Below, in pieces: positions 1 to 7,374 of a stretch of DNA of 64,000 nt. The stretch is from an uncultured delta proteobacterium. GTDB taxonomy: Bacteria; Myxococcota_A; Polyangia; Polyangiales; Polyangiaceae. The number at the start of each line of letters is the position of its first letter. Within the stretch, counting starts at the first letter, position 1. The notes under the pieces are model-generated. The model was not told where the DNA came from and did no database searches. It saw nothing but the letters and a program-made list of their open reading frames with translations. Made by a program: the position numbers and the translations under genes. The stretch spans positions 23,209 through 87,208 of the forward strand of contig CAITIQ010000517.1 in NCBI GenBank assembly GCA_903892415.1. The letters are read 5' to 3'.

Positions 1-1
1 G

Positions 2-517
2 GACGTGCGCACGTTGATGGCCTGGTTGCGCACCCAGGGCTACGAGGAGGTTGGGGTGACCGGGCTGTCGCTCGGCGGGTCGATCACCATGTTGCTGGCC
101 TGCGTGGAGCCCACGCCGGATTACGTGATCCCGATCATCTCGCACCTTCAGCTAGCCGAGGCTGTCGAGGAGGCCTCCATCCTCTGGCGCATGCGTGAGG
201 ACCTCGAGCGCTTCGGCATCGACGCAAACGAACGAAAGCAGCTGTTCTCGCGGCTCGGGCTCGGGTCACTCAAGCCCAAGCTGCCGGTGGATCGGCAATT
301 GTGGGTGGCAGCCCGTGAGGACCAATACATCACCGCGCGCTTGGTGGAGCGGCAGTGGCGAGAGTGGGGGGAACCTCCGATCGAGTGGATCTCAGGCGGT
401 CACATGACCTTCCCACTTCAAGTGGGGCGCATTTTGTCCCGTATGAAGAGTTTTCACGGTGGGCTCGCGCCATCTGGCTCTCGCGCCCGTGCCGTGAATC
501 CGTTAACGTCCCGTTAA
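2..517 (+). CDS. Alpha/beta hydrolase, 5'-truncated by the window edge
   Basis: The reading frame is open to the left edge, so the N-terminus lies outside the window. The visible part has the nucleophile elbow GLSLGGS (Ser about 22 of the visible protein), a plausible acid Asp in AREDQYI (about 106) and a catalytic-type His in SGGHMTFP (about 133). That order is the Ser-Asp-His triad of the alpha/beta hydrolase fold. The elbow and the lid-like helical segment between it and the Asp resemble the ABHD18/DUF2048-type hydrolases. The substrate cannot be told from sequence. The last 20 or so residues after the His are low in hydrophobics and look like a tail. The fold call is firm; the subfamily is a guess. 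Confidence 0.8.
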   Translation, partial: DVRTLMAWLRTQGYEEVGVTGLSLGGSITMLLACVEPTPDYVIPIISHLQLAEAVEEASILWRMREDLERFGIDANERKQLFSRLGLGSLKPKLPVDRQLWVAAREDQYITARLVERQWREWGEPPIEWISGGHMTFPLQVGRILSRMKSFHGGLAPSGSRARAVNPLTSR

Positions 518-556
518 GGGGAGCGCGCCGCTGTAGCGGTCAGGGAGCTTGATGCC

Positions 557-1198
557 GTGAATTCAGAGAATCCTTCACAAACGTCGCCGCTATCGGTGCT
601 GATTCTTGAAGACCACCCGCTCTTGGGCCAGGGCCTGCGGACGATCCTTGCGCAGGCTGGGTACACCGTAGGGGAGGTCTTGTCCTCGCCCGAGGAGGCG
701 CTCAAGTTGGCCGCCGCGCACGATGTTGCCGTGGTGGATCTCGAGGTGGAAGGTGGCTCCGGCCTGGAGTTCATTCGGGGCACCCGAGCGCAAAAACTGC
801 CCTGTGTGGTCTTCTCCGGCCATGCGGAAGCGGTTCACGTCCGCGAGGCGTTTCGCGCTGGTGCGCTGGGGTACGTGCGCAAATCTGCGCCGCCAGCGGT
901 CTTGCTCGAGGCGATCGCCAAGGCTACGGCCGGCGAGCGATTTCTCTGTGAGAGCGCGGCTGCGGTGCTGGCGGAAGAGCCCCCGCCGAGCCACAGTCAC
1001 GTCACCGCGCGGGAGCTCGAGGTCTTGCAGCTGGTCGCTGCCGGCCTCACCACCAAGGAGATCGCCGCTCAGCTCGGCATCAGCCCGCGCACGGTGGATA
1101 CGCATCGTGAGCGCCTTCTGGCGAAGTTCGACGCTCACAACGTCGTCAGCCTCACGCGTGCGGCCGAGGTCGCGGGGCTGATCAAAAAGCATCGTTAG
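557..1198 (+). CDS. NarL/FixJ-type response regulator (REC plus LuxR HTH)
   Basis: This 213-residue protein has a receiver domain at about residues 12-125: acidic pocket Glu18/Asp19, phospho-acceptor Asp61 in VVDLEVEGG, Ser87 in the switch position and Lys109 in YVRKS. A LuxR-type helix-turn-helix follows at about 146-205, with the signature VTARELEVLQLVAAGLTTKEIA and TVDTHR. It starts at GTG with an AGGGAG ribosome-binding site upstream. No histidine kinase adjoins it, so it is an orphan regulator here; its partner and targets are unknown. It is convergent with the methyltransferase gene, and a hairpin lies between the two. Confidence 0.93.
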   Translation: MNSENPSQTSPLSVLILEDHPLLGQGLRTILAQAGYTVGEVLSSPEEALKLAAAHDVAVVDLEVEGGSGLEFIRGTRAQKLPCVVFSGHAEAVHVREAFRAGALGYVRKSAPPAVLLEAIAKATAGERFLCESAAAVLAEEPPPSHSHVTARELEVLQLVAAGLTTKEIAAQLGISPRTVDTHRERLLAKFDAHNVVSLTRAAEVAGLIKKHR

Positions 1199-1202
1199 CA
1201 GC

Positions 1203-1236
1203 TGAGCAGGCAAGTGAACGAGCGTTGGCCTGCTCA
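1203..1236. terminator. Bidirectional hairpin terminator candidate
   Basis: A 9-base perfect inverted repeat (TGAGCAGGC / GCCTGCTCA) with a 16-base loop lies between two convergent genes, starting 5 bases after the stop at 1198 and ending 6 bases before the stop at 1243. There is no clear T-run, so termination is inferred from position and stem only. Confidence 0.45.
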
Positions 1237-1242
1237 CGAACG

Positions 1243-2085
1243 TCAGCTCGGTGCGCGCACGCTGAGTCCAAACATCAACGGCACGCGGGCGACCCCGGGC
1301 GGCCAAACCCAACGACGACCTTCTGCCGCGACCAGCGCGGGGTGCTTGCAGCCGTTGGCGTAAGGCCACTCAACCAGCCGTTCGAGCTGCAGCCCGGCCT
1401 TCACCAGCGCTTGTACCGTCTCAGCAAGACCGTACTGAAAGCTCGCGGCTGGGATCGGATTATCCCCGCGCGGAGCCTCTGTTACCGCCCCCAGCGAGGC
1501 GCCTGAATCGGCCACGTAGTCGCCCACCGGCTCGATGAACGGCCCGCGCTGGAAGTAGTCGTCGCGGGTCAACCCGGCGGCCGCGTCAAAGGACCAAATC
1601 AGCGGATGAAACTCGACCAAAACGAAGCGACCGCCCGGACGGAGAATGCGTCGCACCCCGCTCGTCCAGCGGTCGAGCTCGGGCATCCAGCCCACTGCGC
1701 CGTAGCTCGAGAAGGCGAGTTCGAAGCGAGCTTCTGTCGTCTGCATCCAGTCGCATAGCTCGGCCTCCACGAAGGTCGCTTCGAGTCTCGTTGCTTCGGC
1801 TAGCTCGCGCGCAAAGCGTACCGCCTCCGAGCTGAAATCCACGCCGGTGATCTGCGCTCCGCGGCGCGCCAAACAAAGCGAATCTTGGCCGGCGTTGCAC
1901 TGCAGATGAACGAGCGAGCGCCCCTCGATTGGGCCAAGCAGCTCGAGTTCCTCGGGGAACAGCACGTCCCCACCGGCGTTGAAGAAGGCCGCCTGATCAC
2001 CCTTGTGGCGGTTGTGGTTGCGAGTGGCGACATCCCAGCTCGCGCGGGTATCGACGACGGGCTCAGCGTTGTTGGGGGCGCTCAT
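1243..2085 (-). CDS. Class I SAM-dependent methyltransferase
   Basis: The protein has 280 residues. The Rossmann-type SAM site is visible as motif I HLQCNAGQDSL (about 60-70), followed by the acidic strand end GVDFS (Asp83) and, further on, a post-IV segment RILRPGGRFVLVEFHP. These fit the Methyltransf_11/25 superfamily of small-molecule methyltransferases; the CNAG form of the glycine motif is common in that group. The C-terminal 80 residues, with HPLIW and a Trp-rich end, are probably the substrate lid. The substrate is unknown. Its ATG overlaps the stop of the upstream phosphoesterase gene by 4 bases, so the two are probably translated together. Confidence 0.87.
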   Translation of the reverse strand: MSAPNNAEPVVDTRASWDVATRNHNRHKGDQAAFFNAGGDVLFPEELELLGPIEGRSLVHLQCNAGQDSLCLARRGAQITGVDFSSEAVRFARELAEATRLEATFVEAELCDWMQTTEARFELAFSSYGAVGWMPELDRWTSGVRRILRPGGRFVLVEFHPLIWSFDAAAGLTRDDYFQRGPFIEPVGDYVADSGASLGAVTEAPRGDNPIPAASFQYGLAETVQALVKAGLQLERLVEWPYANGCKHPALVAAEGRRWVWPPGVARVPLMFGLSVRAPS

Positions 2086-3359
2086 GGCAGCGGGGCCAGA
2101 CCTCGTGAGAAGGTGTCCTGCACGGTCCCCTCGTGGTCGATTACGGTGCCGCGGACCTCGGCGCTATCCACCTCAAAAACGATAGCGTGGTAAAAAGCGC
2201 CGCTGGCGACGCGGCTATCGCAATATTCGCGGTCAATGGCGAGGTCCACGTCGCTCAATACGCCGCCGCCTCCACCGCTCGTGAGGTAGGTCGGGCCGGA
2301 GCCCAGTTCGAATCGCTCGTAACCATGCATATGGGCCTGCAAAACGAAAAGCACGTTGGTGTCCTCGAACACGGGCCCGAGGAAGTCGAACGCGGCGGGG
2401 TCATCCGCCACGTCGCCGCAGGTGAGCAGCGGCCGGTGGAAGTAGACGACGCTGAAGCGGTAGTCTGACCGCTTGGATGCAGCTTCTAAACCTTGTTGCA
2501 GCCAAATGGCTTGGGGCGAGCCCTGGGAGATCGGCTCTTCGGTGTTGACGGTGAAGAACCAAACGCCACCCGAGTGGACCTGATGATAGGTCTCCCCGCC
2601 GTCGAAGCCTGCCTCGCCGAAGAAGCGCAGCGCATACTCCGAGAGCTCCTCGTCGTTCTCGATCTCGTGGTTGCCGATTGCCGGGGAAAAGGCTCCTTGG
2701 GAGAGCATCGGCTGCATGATCGGAAACCAGGAAGCCCAGGTCTCGAGGAACGACGAATAATACTGGATGTCGCCCCCGTGGATCGTGAAGTCGGGGTTCA
2801 TCGGTAACGCGGAGGCGAGGATGTCGTCGGTTACGCCGAGCCCAGGGTTGGTGTCACCGATCGCCATGAAGGTGAAGGGCTCTCCGCTGGGTCGGGCAGT
2901 GCAAAAACGCCCTTTTCGCTCCGCATCGGCGACCAGCACATAGTTGTAGCAAGTGCCCGGGTTTAGCCCGCTGAGCGAAGCCTGGTGCATGTAGTAGGTG
3001 CCCGCCCAATCGGGTGGCGCATCACCAAGCGGATAAGCGGTCTTCGTCAGCTCAAACTCGCTCTCCACCGAATCGACGATCTGCTCGTCACCACCTTCTT
3101 CCGGCGTGATTCGAATTGCGCCCTCGCTACCAGGAGCGCACGCTTCCCAGCGAACGCGCGCGCTGGTTTCGTCGACGTGCAGGGCCCAAGGCCCTTTCGA
3201 AATGCCAGTGGCGTCGCAAACGAGCCCAGCCTGTCCACCGGTGCCGGTGCTGTTCTGCGTACTGGAGGAGCCGCCACCCCCAGCCGAACCAGCTGTGGTT
3301 GCATCGTTGCCGCAGCCAACGGCCGAGGAGATCGCGAGGATGAGCAAGGCTCTGCGCAT
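2082..3359 (-). CDS. Metallophosphoesterase lipoprotein (purple-acid-phosphatase-like)
   Basis: This 425-residue protein opens with a lipoprotein signal ending AVGC (Cys16), followed by a Gly/Ser-rich tether, so it should sit on the outer membrane. A fibronectin-like domain (about 50-155) precedes the calcineurin-like phosphoesterase domain. The metal-binding blocks appear in order: GDTN, GGDIQYY, GNHE, YFHRP and AHMHGYER. This order and the N-terminal beta domain match purple acid phosphatases. Expected activity is a phosphomonoester or diester hydrolase; the substrate is unknown. A glycine run (SGGGGGV) near the end of the catalytic domain is usual in this family. It is first in a two-gene unit with the methyltransferase. 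Confidence 0.88.
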   Translation of the reverse strand: MRRALLILAISSAVGCGNDATTAGSAGGGGSSSTQNSTGTGGQAGLVCDATGISKGPWALHVDETSARVRWEACAPGSEGAIRITPEEGGDEQIVDSVESEFELTKTAYPLGDAPPDWAGTYYMHQASLSGLNPGTCYNYVLVADAERKGRFCTARPSGEPFTFMAIGDTNPGLGVTDDILASALPMNPDFTIHGGDIQYYSSFLETWASWFPIMQPMLSQGAFSPAIGNHEIENDEELSEYALRFFGEAGFDGGETYHQVHSGGVWFFTVNTEEPISQGSPQAIWLQQGLEAASKRSDYRFSVVYFHRPLLTCGDVADDPAAFDFLGPVFEDTNVLFVLQAHMHGYERFELGSGPTYLTSGGGGGVLSDVDLAIDREYCDSRVASGAFYHAIVFEVDSAEVRGTVIDHEGTVQDTFSRGLAPLP

Positions 3360-3412
3360 GGGCCACGATAGATCAGGAAGCCCGACGCTTGGGCTCCGTC
3401 CGCTAGCCGCGC

Positions 3413-3661
3413 TCAGGGCTTGGGGGCCGGACAGCAGAAGAGATGGTCGGGGACCGCCAAAACACAGCCGTCTGCCTGGGGGTCAGCAGGTCCAAAGTCC
3501 CGGTTGGTCGCCGGGTACATGAAGGCCTGCGGACGCGCTTCGTCTTTGCAGTTCTGGTCGTGCGCTGGCGACCGTTTGCGGCCTTGAGGCGCGCTGCCCG
3601 AGGCACAGGACGCGACCTGCAGCGCAAGGAGAAAGAACCGAAAGACGTTGGCGTTGGGCAC
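3413..3661 (-). CDS. Small Cys-rich lipoprotein, function unknown
   Basis: This 82-residue protein has a hydrophobic N-terminus ending in the lipobox VASC (Cys19). The mature part has a Cys in DQNCKD, another in DGCVL and a terminal LFCCPAP segment. The lipobox and the Cys pattern are not what a random reading frame would give, which is why this frame was preferred over two longer overlapping frames on the same strand. I do not recognise a family. It lies just upstream of the phosphoesterase gene on the same strand (53 bases away) and could be cotranscribed with it. Confidence 0.55.
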   Translation of the reverse strand: MPNANVFRFFLLALQVASCASGSAPQGRKRSPAHDQNCKDEARPQAFMYPATNRDFGPADPQADGCVLAVPDHLFCCPAPKP

Positions 3662-3720
3662 GACGGTGACCCAGCGTGGGTGGCGCTGTCGCCCGCGTCA
3701 ACGTCTCTCGGCTCCACCGA

Positions 3721-3897
3721 TCAGGCGTAAACGCTGAGCGACTGGCCCGCTCGCAGCGGCGGAGCGGCGCTCTCGATCAAGGCAATCGCGTTTTGGCCCT
3801 CGAGTTTCTGTTGATCGAGCGCTTTTTTCGCGACCACCACGGTCTGTGGTGCAGCGGCGCTAACCGCTGAAGTTCCGACGGCAGCTGAGATATTCAT
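3721..3897 (-). CDS. YjfB-like small protein (putative motility family)
   Basis: A 58-residue reading frame starts at ATG with a GGAGG Shine-Dalgarno six bases upstream (3904-3908). The protein begins MNISAAV, has a helical centre VAKKALDQQ with EGQNAIALIES, and ends in AGQSLSVYA. This matches the layout of the YjfB_motility family (PF14070): a short helix, a kaldxq-type helix ending near paired prolines, then G-x-x-(I/L)-D/S-V-x-A at the C-terminus. The family is known mostly as a small protein in flagellated bacteria and its role is not settled. The match is by eye. It is divergent from the lytic transglycosylase gene. Confidence 0.65.
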   Translation of the reverse strand: MNISAAVGTSAVSAAAPQTVVVAKKALDQQKLEGQNAIALIESAAPPLRAGQSLSVYA

Positions 3898-3959
3898 GGC
3901 AAACCTCCAGGCTTGCTATGCGGTTCTTCCGGGGAGCGGCTTGAGTCGCGGGCTGGGTA

Positions 3960-6323
3960 TTGAGAAGAACGCTTCGCTCCGATGCACAAGCGCTTGCTTT
4001 GGGCCCACTAACTTGCGAGATTCGTGCCATTCGAATCGGAATTCGCCGAGCAGCGTGGATCGCTAGCGCAGTCGCCGTCATCGGCGGAAGCGCCGCTGCG
4101 CTTTGGATCAGTCGTTCAGAGCCTGCGCCGAGCGCTCCCGCGTTGCTGCCGCAAGCTGCTCCCAGCGAGCTGCCGGTCTCGAACAAAGACGAGGATATCT
4201 CGACCGAAGCGCTCTATCTGAGCGACGGCGGAGATGACTACCGGCTGCTGGATCCGGACTCGGTGCGAGAGCTCGGTGTCGATGGTGTGGTCACCTCGCT
4301 CTCGGATCTCAACATCCCGGTGACCAAACGCACCATGCGCTACGTGGCGCAGTTCGGTGCTGACGAAAAAGGCCGAAAGTCCTTCATTTCACGCTTCTCG
4401 CGCGGCAACCGTTACCGCGCTTTCATCGAGCGCGAGCTGCTCGAGGCCGGTATGCCGCAAGATCTGGTGTGGGTGGCGGCGATCGAGAGCGGCTTCCGCC
4501 CGCAGGCCGCTTCGCCCAAGGGAGCGATGGGGCTGTTCCAGTTCATGCCCGAAACGGGCGCGCAATACGGGCTATTGCTCAGCAATACGGTGGATGAACG
4601 GCGCAGCATTCCCAAGGCCACGCGCGCGGCGATCGCCCACCTCGAGACGCTTTATGAGCACTACGGCGCTTGGGATCTGTCGCTCGCTGCCTACAACTGT
4701 GGCCAAGGGCGCGTAGACGCTGCGCTCGAAAAGGCGGCTCAAATCATCGGTGAGCGTGAAGACCCGATCCTCTTCCACGACCTCGCCGAGCGGAAGCTGC
4801 TGCCGCGCGAGACGCTCGACTACGTGCCGATGATTCAGGCCTTCGCGATCGTCGCGCATAACCGCGCCCAACTCGAACTGGACAGTCTGACGTTGCCTGA
4901 GCCGATGAGCTTCGGTGAGGTCGCTGTTCCGCTTGGAACTCCGCTCGCCACGGTCGCGCTCGCCGCGGACATATCCATCTCCGACCTGCGCGAGTACAAC
5001 CCAGACCTCTTGTCGGATACCACCGGCGACGGCGAAGGGGACACCATCCTACTCGTCCCAGCGGAGCGCCTCTCTCGCGTCGCTGCAGCGCTGCCCAGCC
5101 TGCTTTACGGCGCCGCAGCGAAGAAGTCCGCCAGTGGGGAAGACGCTGACGAGGAAGAGGCCGAAGCCGACGCAGAGCCTGAGCCCACACCGAGCGAGAG
5201 CGAAGCCCAGCCTACCGTTCTGCACGCGCTCGCCAATCGTCCTGGCGCCTTCTTGTTGTCGAGCGGGGTGGTGGTGGTGCTCGTGCACGAGCCCGGCACG
5301 CAGGTGAAAGTGAGCGCAACCGTCGCGCTACGCGATTGGTCCAAACCCGACAAGACGCCGCTCTCGACGCACGTGATCGAAGAGCGTGGGGTGCCGCTGA
5401 AGAAGCTCTCGCTCGAGCTGAAGAAGTTGCAACGCGACCTCGTCACCCAGGCGCGCAGCGTATCGGCGCCCAAGCTCTACGCCAGCGTCCAAGCCGCGCG
5501 GCGCAAGCGTTATGACCCAGCTGAACGCTTGCCGTTCGAGCTGCTCTCCAACAAGGTGTTCCGCCTCGGCCACCCGCTTCACGGCTCGCTGCTCGTCGGC
5601 CCCACACGCAACTCGGCCGACCGCATCGTTTCGGTGGAGCCCTTCTGGGCGGTGGAGACCACCGTCACCCTCAAAGGCAACGTCTCGGCCGAGAAGCACG
5701 CTGAGCTCTTGGAGGAGGTGTTCGTGGACCCGATGGCGCCGCGGCGGTTGCCGCGTTTGCCCGAGGCAGCCCACGTTCGGCTTGCGCCGGTCGGCAAAGA
5801 TTTGCTGCTCGGTTGGGGCACACATCCCTTCGCCGCTGGCGAAGAGGTGGCTGCGGACCTCGCGTTTGCTTTGGCCTGCAATGACCGCTTCGGGCGCTTG
5901 CCGTCGCTGGTGGTACGCGACCGCAAAGTGGCAAAATCGCTCAGCTGCGGCTTGGAGAAGAGCCCCGGGACGATCGTCGCCTGGGTGCGCGCCGCTCCGC
6001 AGGGAGACGAGCCCGCGACGACGCTCGAGCGCAGCGTGCTCGAGGCGCTGGTTGGGCTGACTGGCCTCGGTCCGAACGAGGACGAGATCGACACGGCGCG
6101 GGACTACCTGCGCGCCGATTGGGCTCGTCGGGTGAGCGCAGCGAAGTCGGAGCCGGAGCGGCGGGTGCTCGAGCGCGATCAGGAGCGTACGCTCTCGCAA
6201 CTTGACGACATCTCGCGGGACGCAGTGTTGAACGCCTCACGGAAGCTTTTTGCGACCAAGAGGCGCGTGCTCATCACCTGGGACGGCACGCAACCGCTGC
6301 CCGAGAAGCCGCTCAGCGACTGA
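3960..6323 (+). CDS. MltD-like lytic transglycosylase with M16-like C-terminal region
   Basis: The protein has 787 residues. After a membrane anchor (about 31-52) comes an SLT domain: catalytic Glu176 in VAAIESGF, then GLFQFMPETG (191-200) and AAYNCGQGRV. It would cleave the MurNAc-GlcNAc bond of peptidoglycan from the periplasmic side. A LysM-like segment (about 320-365, with DISISDLREYNPDL) and an acidic linker follow. The last 350 residues read like an M16 peptidase-fold half, for example RDYLRADWARR and a terminal KRRVLITWDG, but I see no HxxEH zinc motif, so that part would be non-catalytic. The TTG start is uncertain, because it has no good Shine-Dalgarno and no ATG or GTG precedes the anchor. 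Confidence 0.85.
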   Translation: MRRTLRSDAQALALGPLTCEIRAIRIGIRRAAWIASAVAVIGGSAAALWISRSEPAPSAPALLPQAAPSELPVSNKDEDISTEALYLSDGGDDYRLLDPDSVRELGVDGVVTSLSDLNIPVTKRTMRYVAQFGADEKGRKSFISRFSRGNRYRAFIERELLEAGMPQDLVWVAAIESGFRPQAASPKGAMGLFQFMPETGAQYGLLLSNTVDERRSIPKATRAAIAHLETLYEHYGAWDLSLAAYNCGQGRVDAALEKAAQIIGEREDPILFHDLAERKLLPRETLDYVPMIQAFAIVAHNRAQLELDSLTLPEPMSFGEVAVPLGTPLATVALAADISISDLREYNPDLLSDTTGDGEGDTILLVPAERLSRVAAALPSLLYGAAAKKSASGEDADEEEAEADAEPEPTPSESEAQPTVLHALANRPGAFLLSSGVVVVLVHEPGTQVKVSATVALRDWSKPDKTPLSTHVIEERGVPLKKLSLELKKLQRDLVTQARSVSAPKLYASVQAARRKRYDPAERLPFELLSNKVFRLGHPLHGSLLVGPTRNSADRIVSVEPFWAVETTVTLKGNVSAEKHAELLEEVFVDPMAPRRLPRLPEAAHVRLAPVGKDLLLGWGTHPFAAGEEVAADLAFALACNDRFGRLPSLVVRDRKVAKSLSCGLEKSPGTIVAWVRAAPQGDEPATTLERSVLEALVGLTGLGPNEDEIDTARDYLRADWARRVSAAKSEPERRVLERDQERTLSQLDDISRDAVLNASRKLFATKRRVLITWDGTQPLPEKPLSD

Positions 6324-6330
6324 GCCTTGC

Positions 6331-7374
6331 ATGATGAGGCCGCCGTTCAGCCGTGACCCTGCGACCGCCGGCAGCCGACTCATCAAGGCGCTCGTTGGGC
6401 TGGTTGGGATCACGCTGGTTGGCGCCTCTGGCTTCTACGTGATCGGCGGCGGACGCTGGCCCTTCGCCGATTGCCTCTACATGACGGTGATGACGCTCAC
6501 CACGGTCGGCTTCGGTGAGGTGTTGCCGGGCTTCGCCGAGACGCCGCACGCGCGCATGTTCAGCACCGGGCTGATGGTGGTTGGCGTTTCAGTCGTGGCT
6601 TACTCGGCTTCGTTGGTCGCTGCGGTGGTATTCGAAGGTGAGCTTTCGCGAGTGTTGGGGACCCGCAGAATGAACAAGACCCTGAATCGACTTTCTGAGC
6701 ACTACATCGTGTGTGGCGTCGGCTCGATGGGGATCCACATCGTCGAGGAGCTGGTTCGCACCGAGCAGCCGCTGGCCGTGATCGAGCAGGATGAGGAGCG
6801 CCTCTCCCGGCTGCAGGAGACCTTTCCAGACGTGCCCTTCATCAAGGGCGACGCGACCGACGACGATACCCTGCTGCGTGCGGGGCTCGAGCGCGCCAAG
6901 GGCCTGTTCGCCGCGCTCTCGCATGACAAGGACAACCTGTTCGTAGTGATAAGCGCCCGCCAAACCAACGCCAACGCGCGCATTGTCGCTCGCGCGATCG
7001 AGGGCAAGAGCGTGCAAAAGCTACGAACGGCCGGCGCCAACGCCACCGTCTCGCCGAACTATCTCGGTGGGCGGCGGATGGCCTCCGAGATGGTGCGCCC
7101 GCAGGTCGTGGCCTTCATGGACGTCGTGTCGAAGGACCGAGACCGCGAATTCGACATCGAGGAGGTGAGCATCTCCCCGTCGTCCCCCTATGCAGGTAAA
7201 ACCCTGGCCGAGGCCCGCCTGCGGCAGACGGCCGACGCGCTGGTGCTGGCCGTGGATAGCGCAGACGGCTACCGCTATAACCCACCTGCGGACGCGGTCC
7301 TCACCGGCGGCGGCAAGATCATGGTTTTAGCGAATAGCGATGCTGTCGCCAAACTGCGCAAGTTGCTGGGATGA
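6331..7374 (+). CDS. Two-TM potassium channel with RCK (TrkA-N/TrkA-C) domain
   Basis: This 347-residue protein has one transmembrane helix (about 18-38), a pore helix with the selectivity filter TVGFGE (58-63), and a second helix (about 78-101). A cytosolic Rossmann RCK domain with CGVGSMG (128-134) follows, then a TrkA-C-type domain from about 265. This is the classical MthK/Kch layout of a ligand-gated K+ channel; TVGFGE instead of TVGYGD is common in bacterial members. The ATG at 6331 was chosen because the upstream extension lies in the preceding gene and is Arg/Pro-rich. A nearby ATG at 6334 is equally possible. The stop overlaps the next gene's ATG by 4 bases. Confidence 0.92.
   Translation: MMRPPFSRDPATAGSRLIKALVGLVGITLVGASGFYVIGGGRWPFADCLYMTVMTLTTVGFGEVLPGFAETPHARMFSTGLMVVGVSVVAYSASLVAAVVFEGELSRVLGTRRMNKTLNRLSEHYIVCGVGSMGIHIVEELVRTEQPLAVIEQDEERLSRLQETFPDVPFIKGDATDDDTLLRAGLERAKGLFAALSHDKDNLFVVISARQTNANARIVARAIEGKSVQKLRTAGANATVSPNYLGGRRMASEMVRPQVVAFMDVVSKDRDREFDIEEVSISPSSPYAGKTLAEARLRQTADALVLAVDSADGYRYNPPADAVLTGGGKIMVLANSDAVAKLRKLLG

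Noticed and set aside
590..1369. 259-residue minus-strand open frame opposite the response regulator
   Set aside because: The plus strand has all REC and LuxR residues; the minus frame is Arg-rich with no domain.
3403..3717. Longer overlapping open frames on the minus strand
   Set aside because: They lack a signal peptide or motif, while the 82-residue frame at 3413-3661 has a proper lipobox and a Cys-rich end.
5328..6200. 290-residue open frame opposite the transglycosylase gene
   Set aside because: Arg/His/Gln-rich with no recognisable motif; the plus-strand frame is continuous with the SLT protein.
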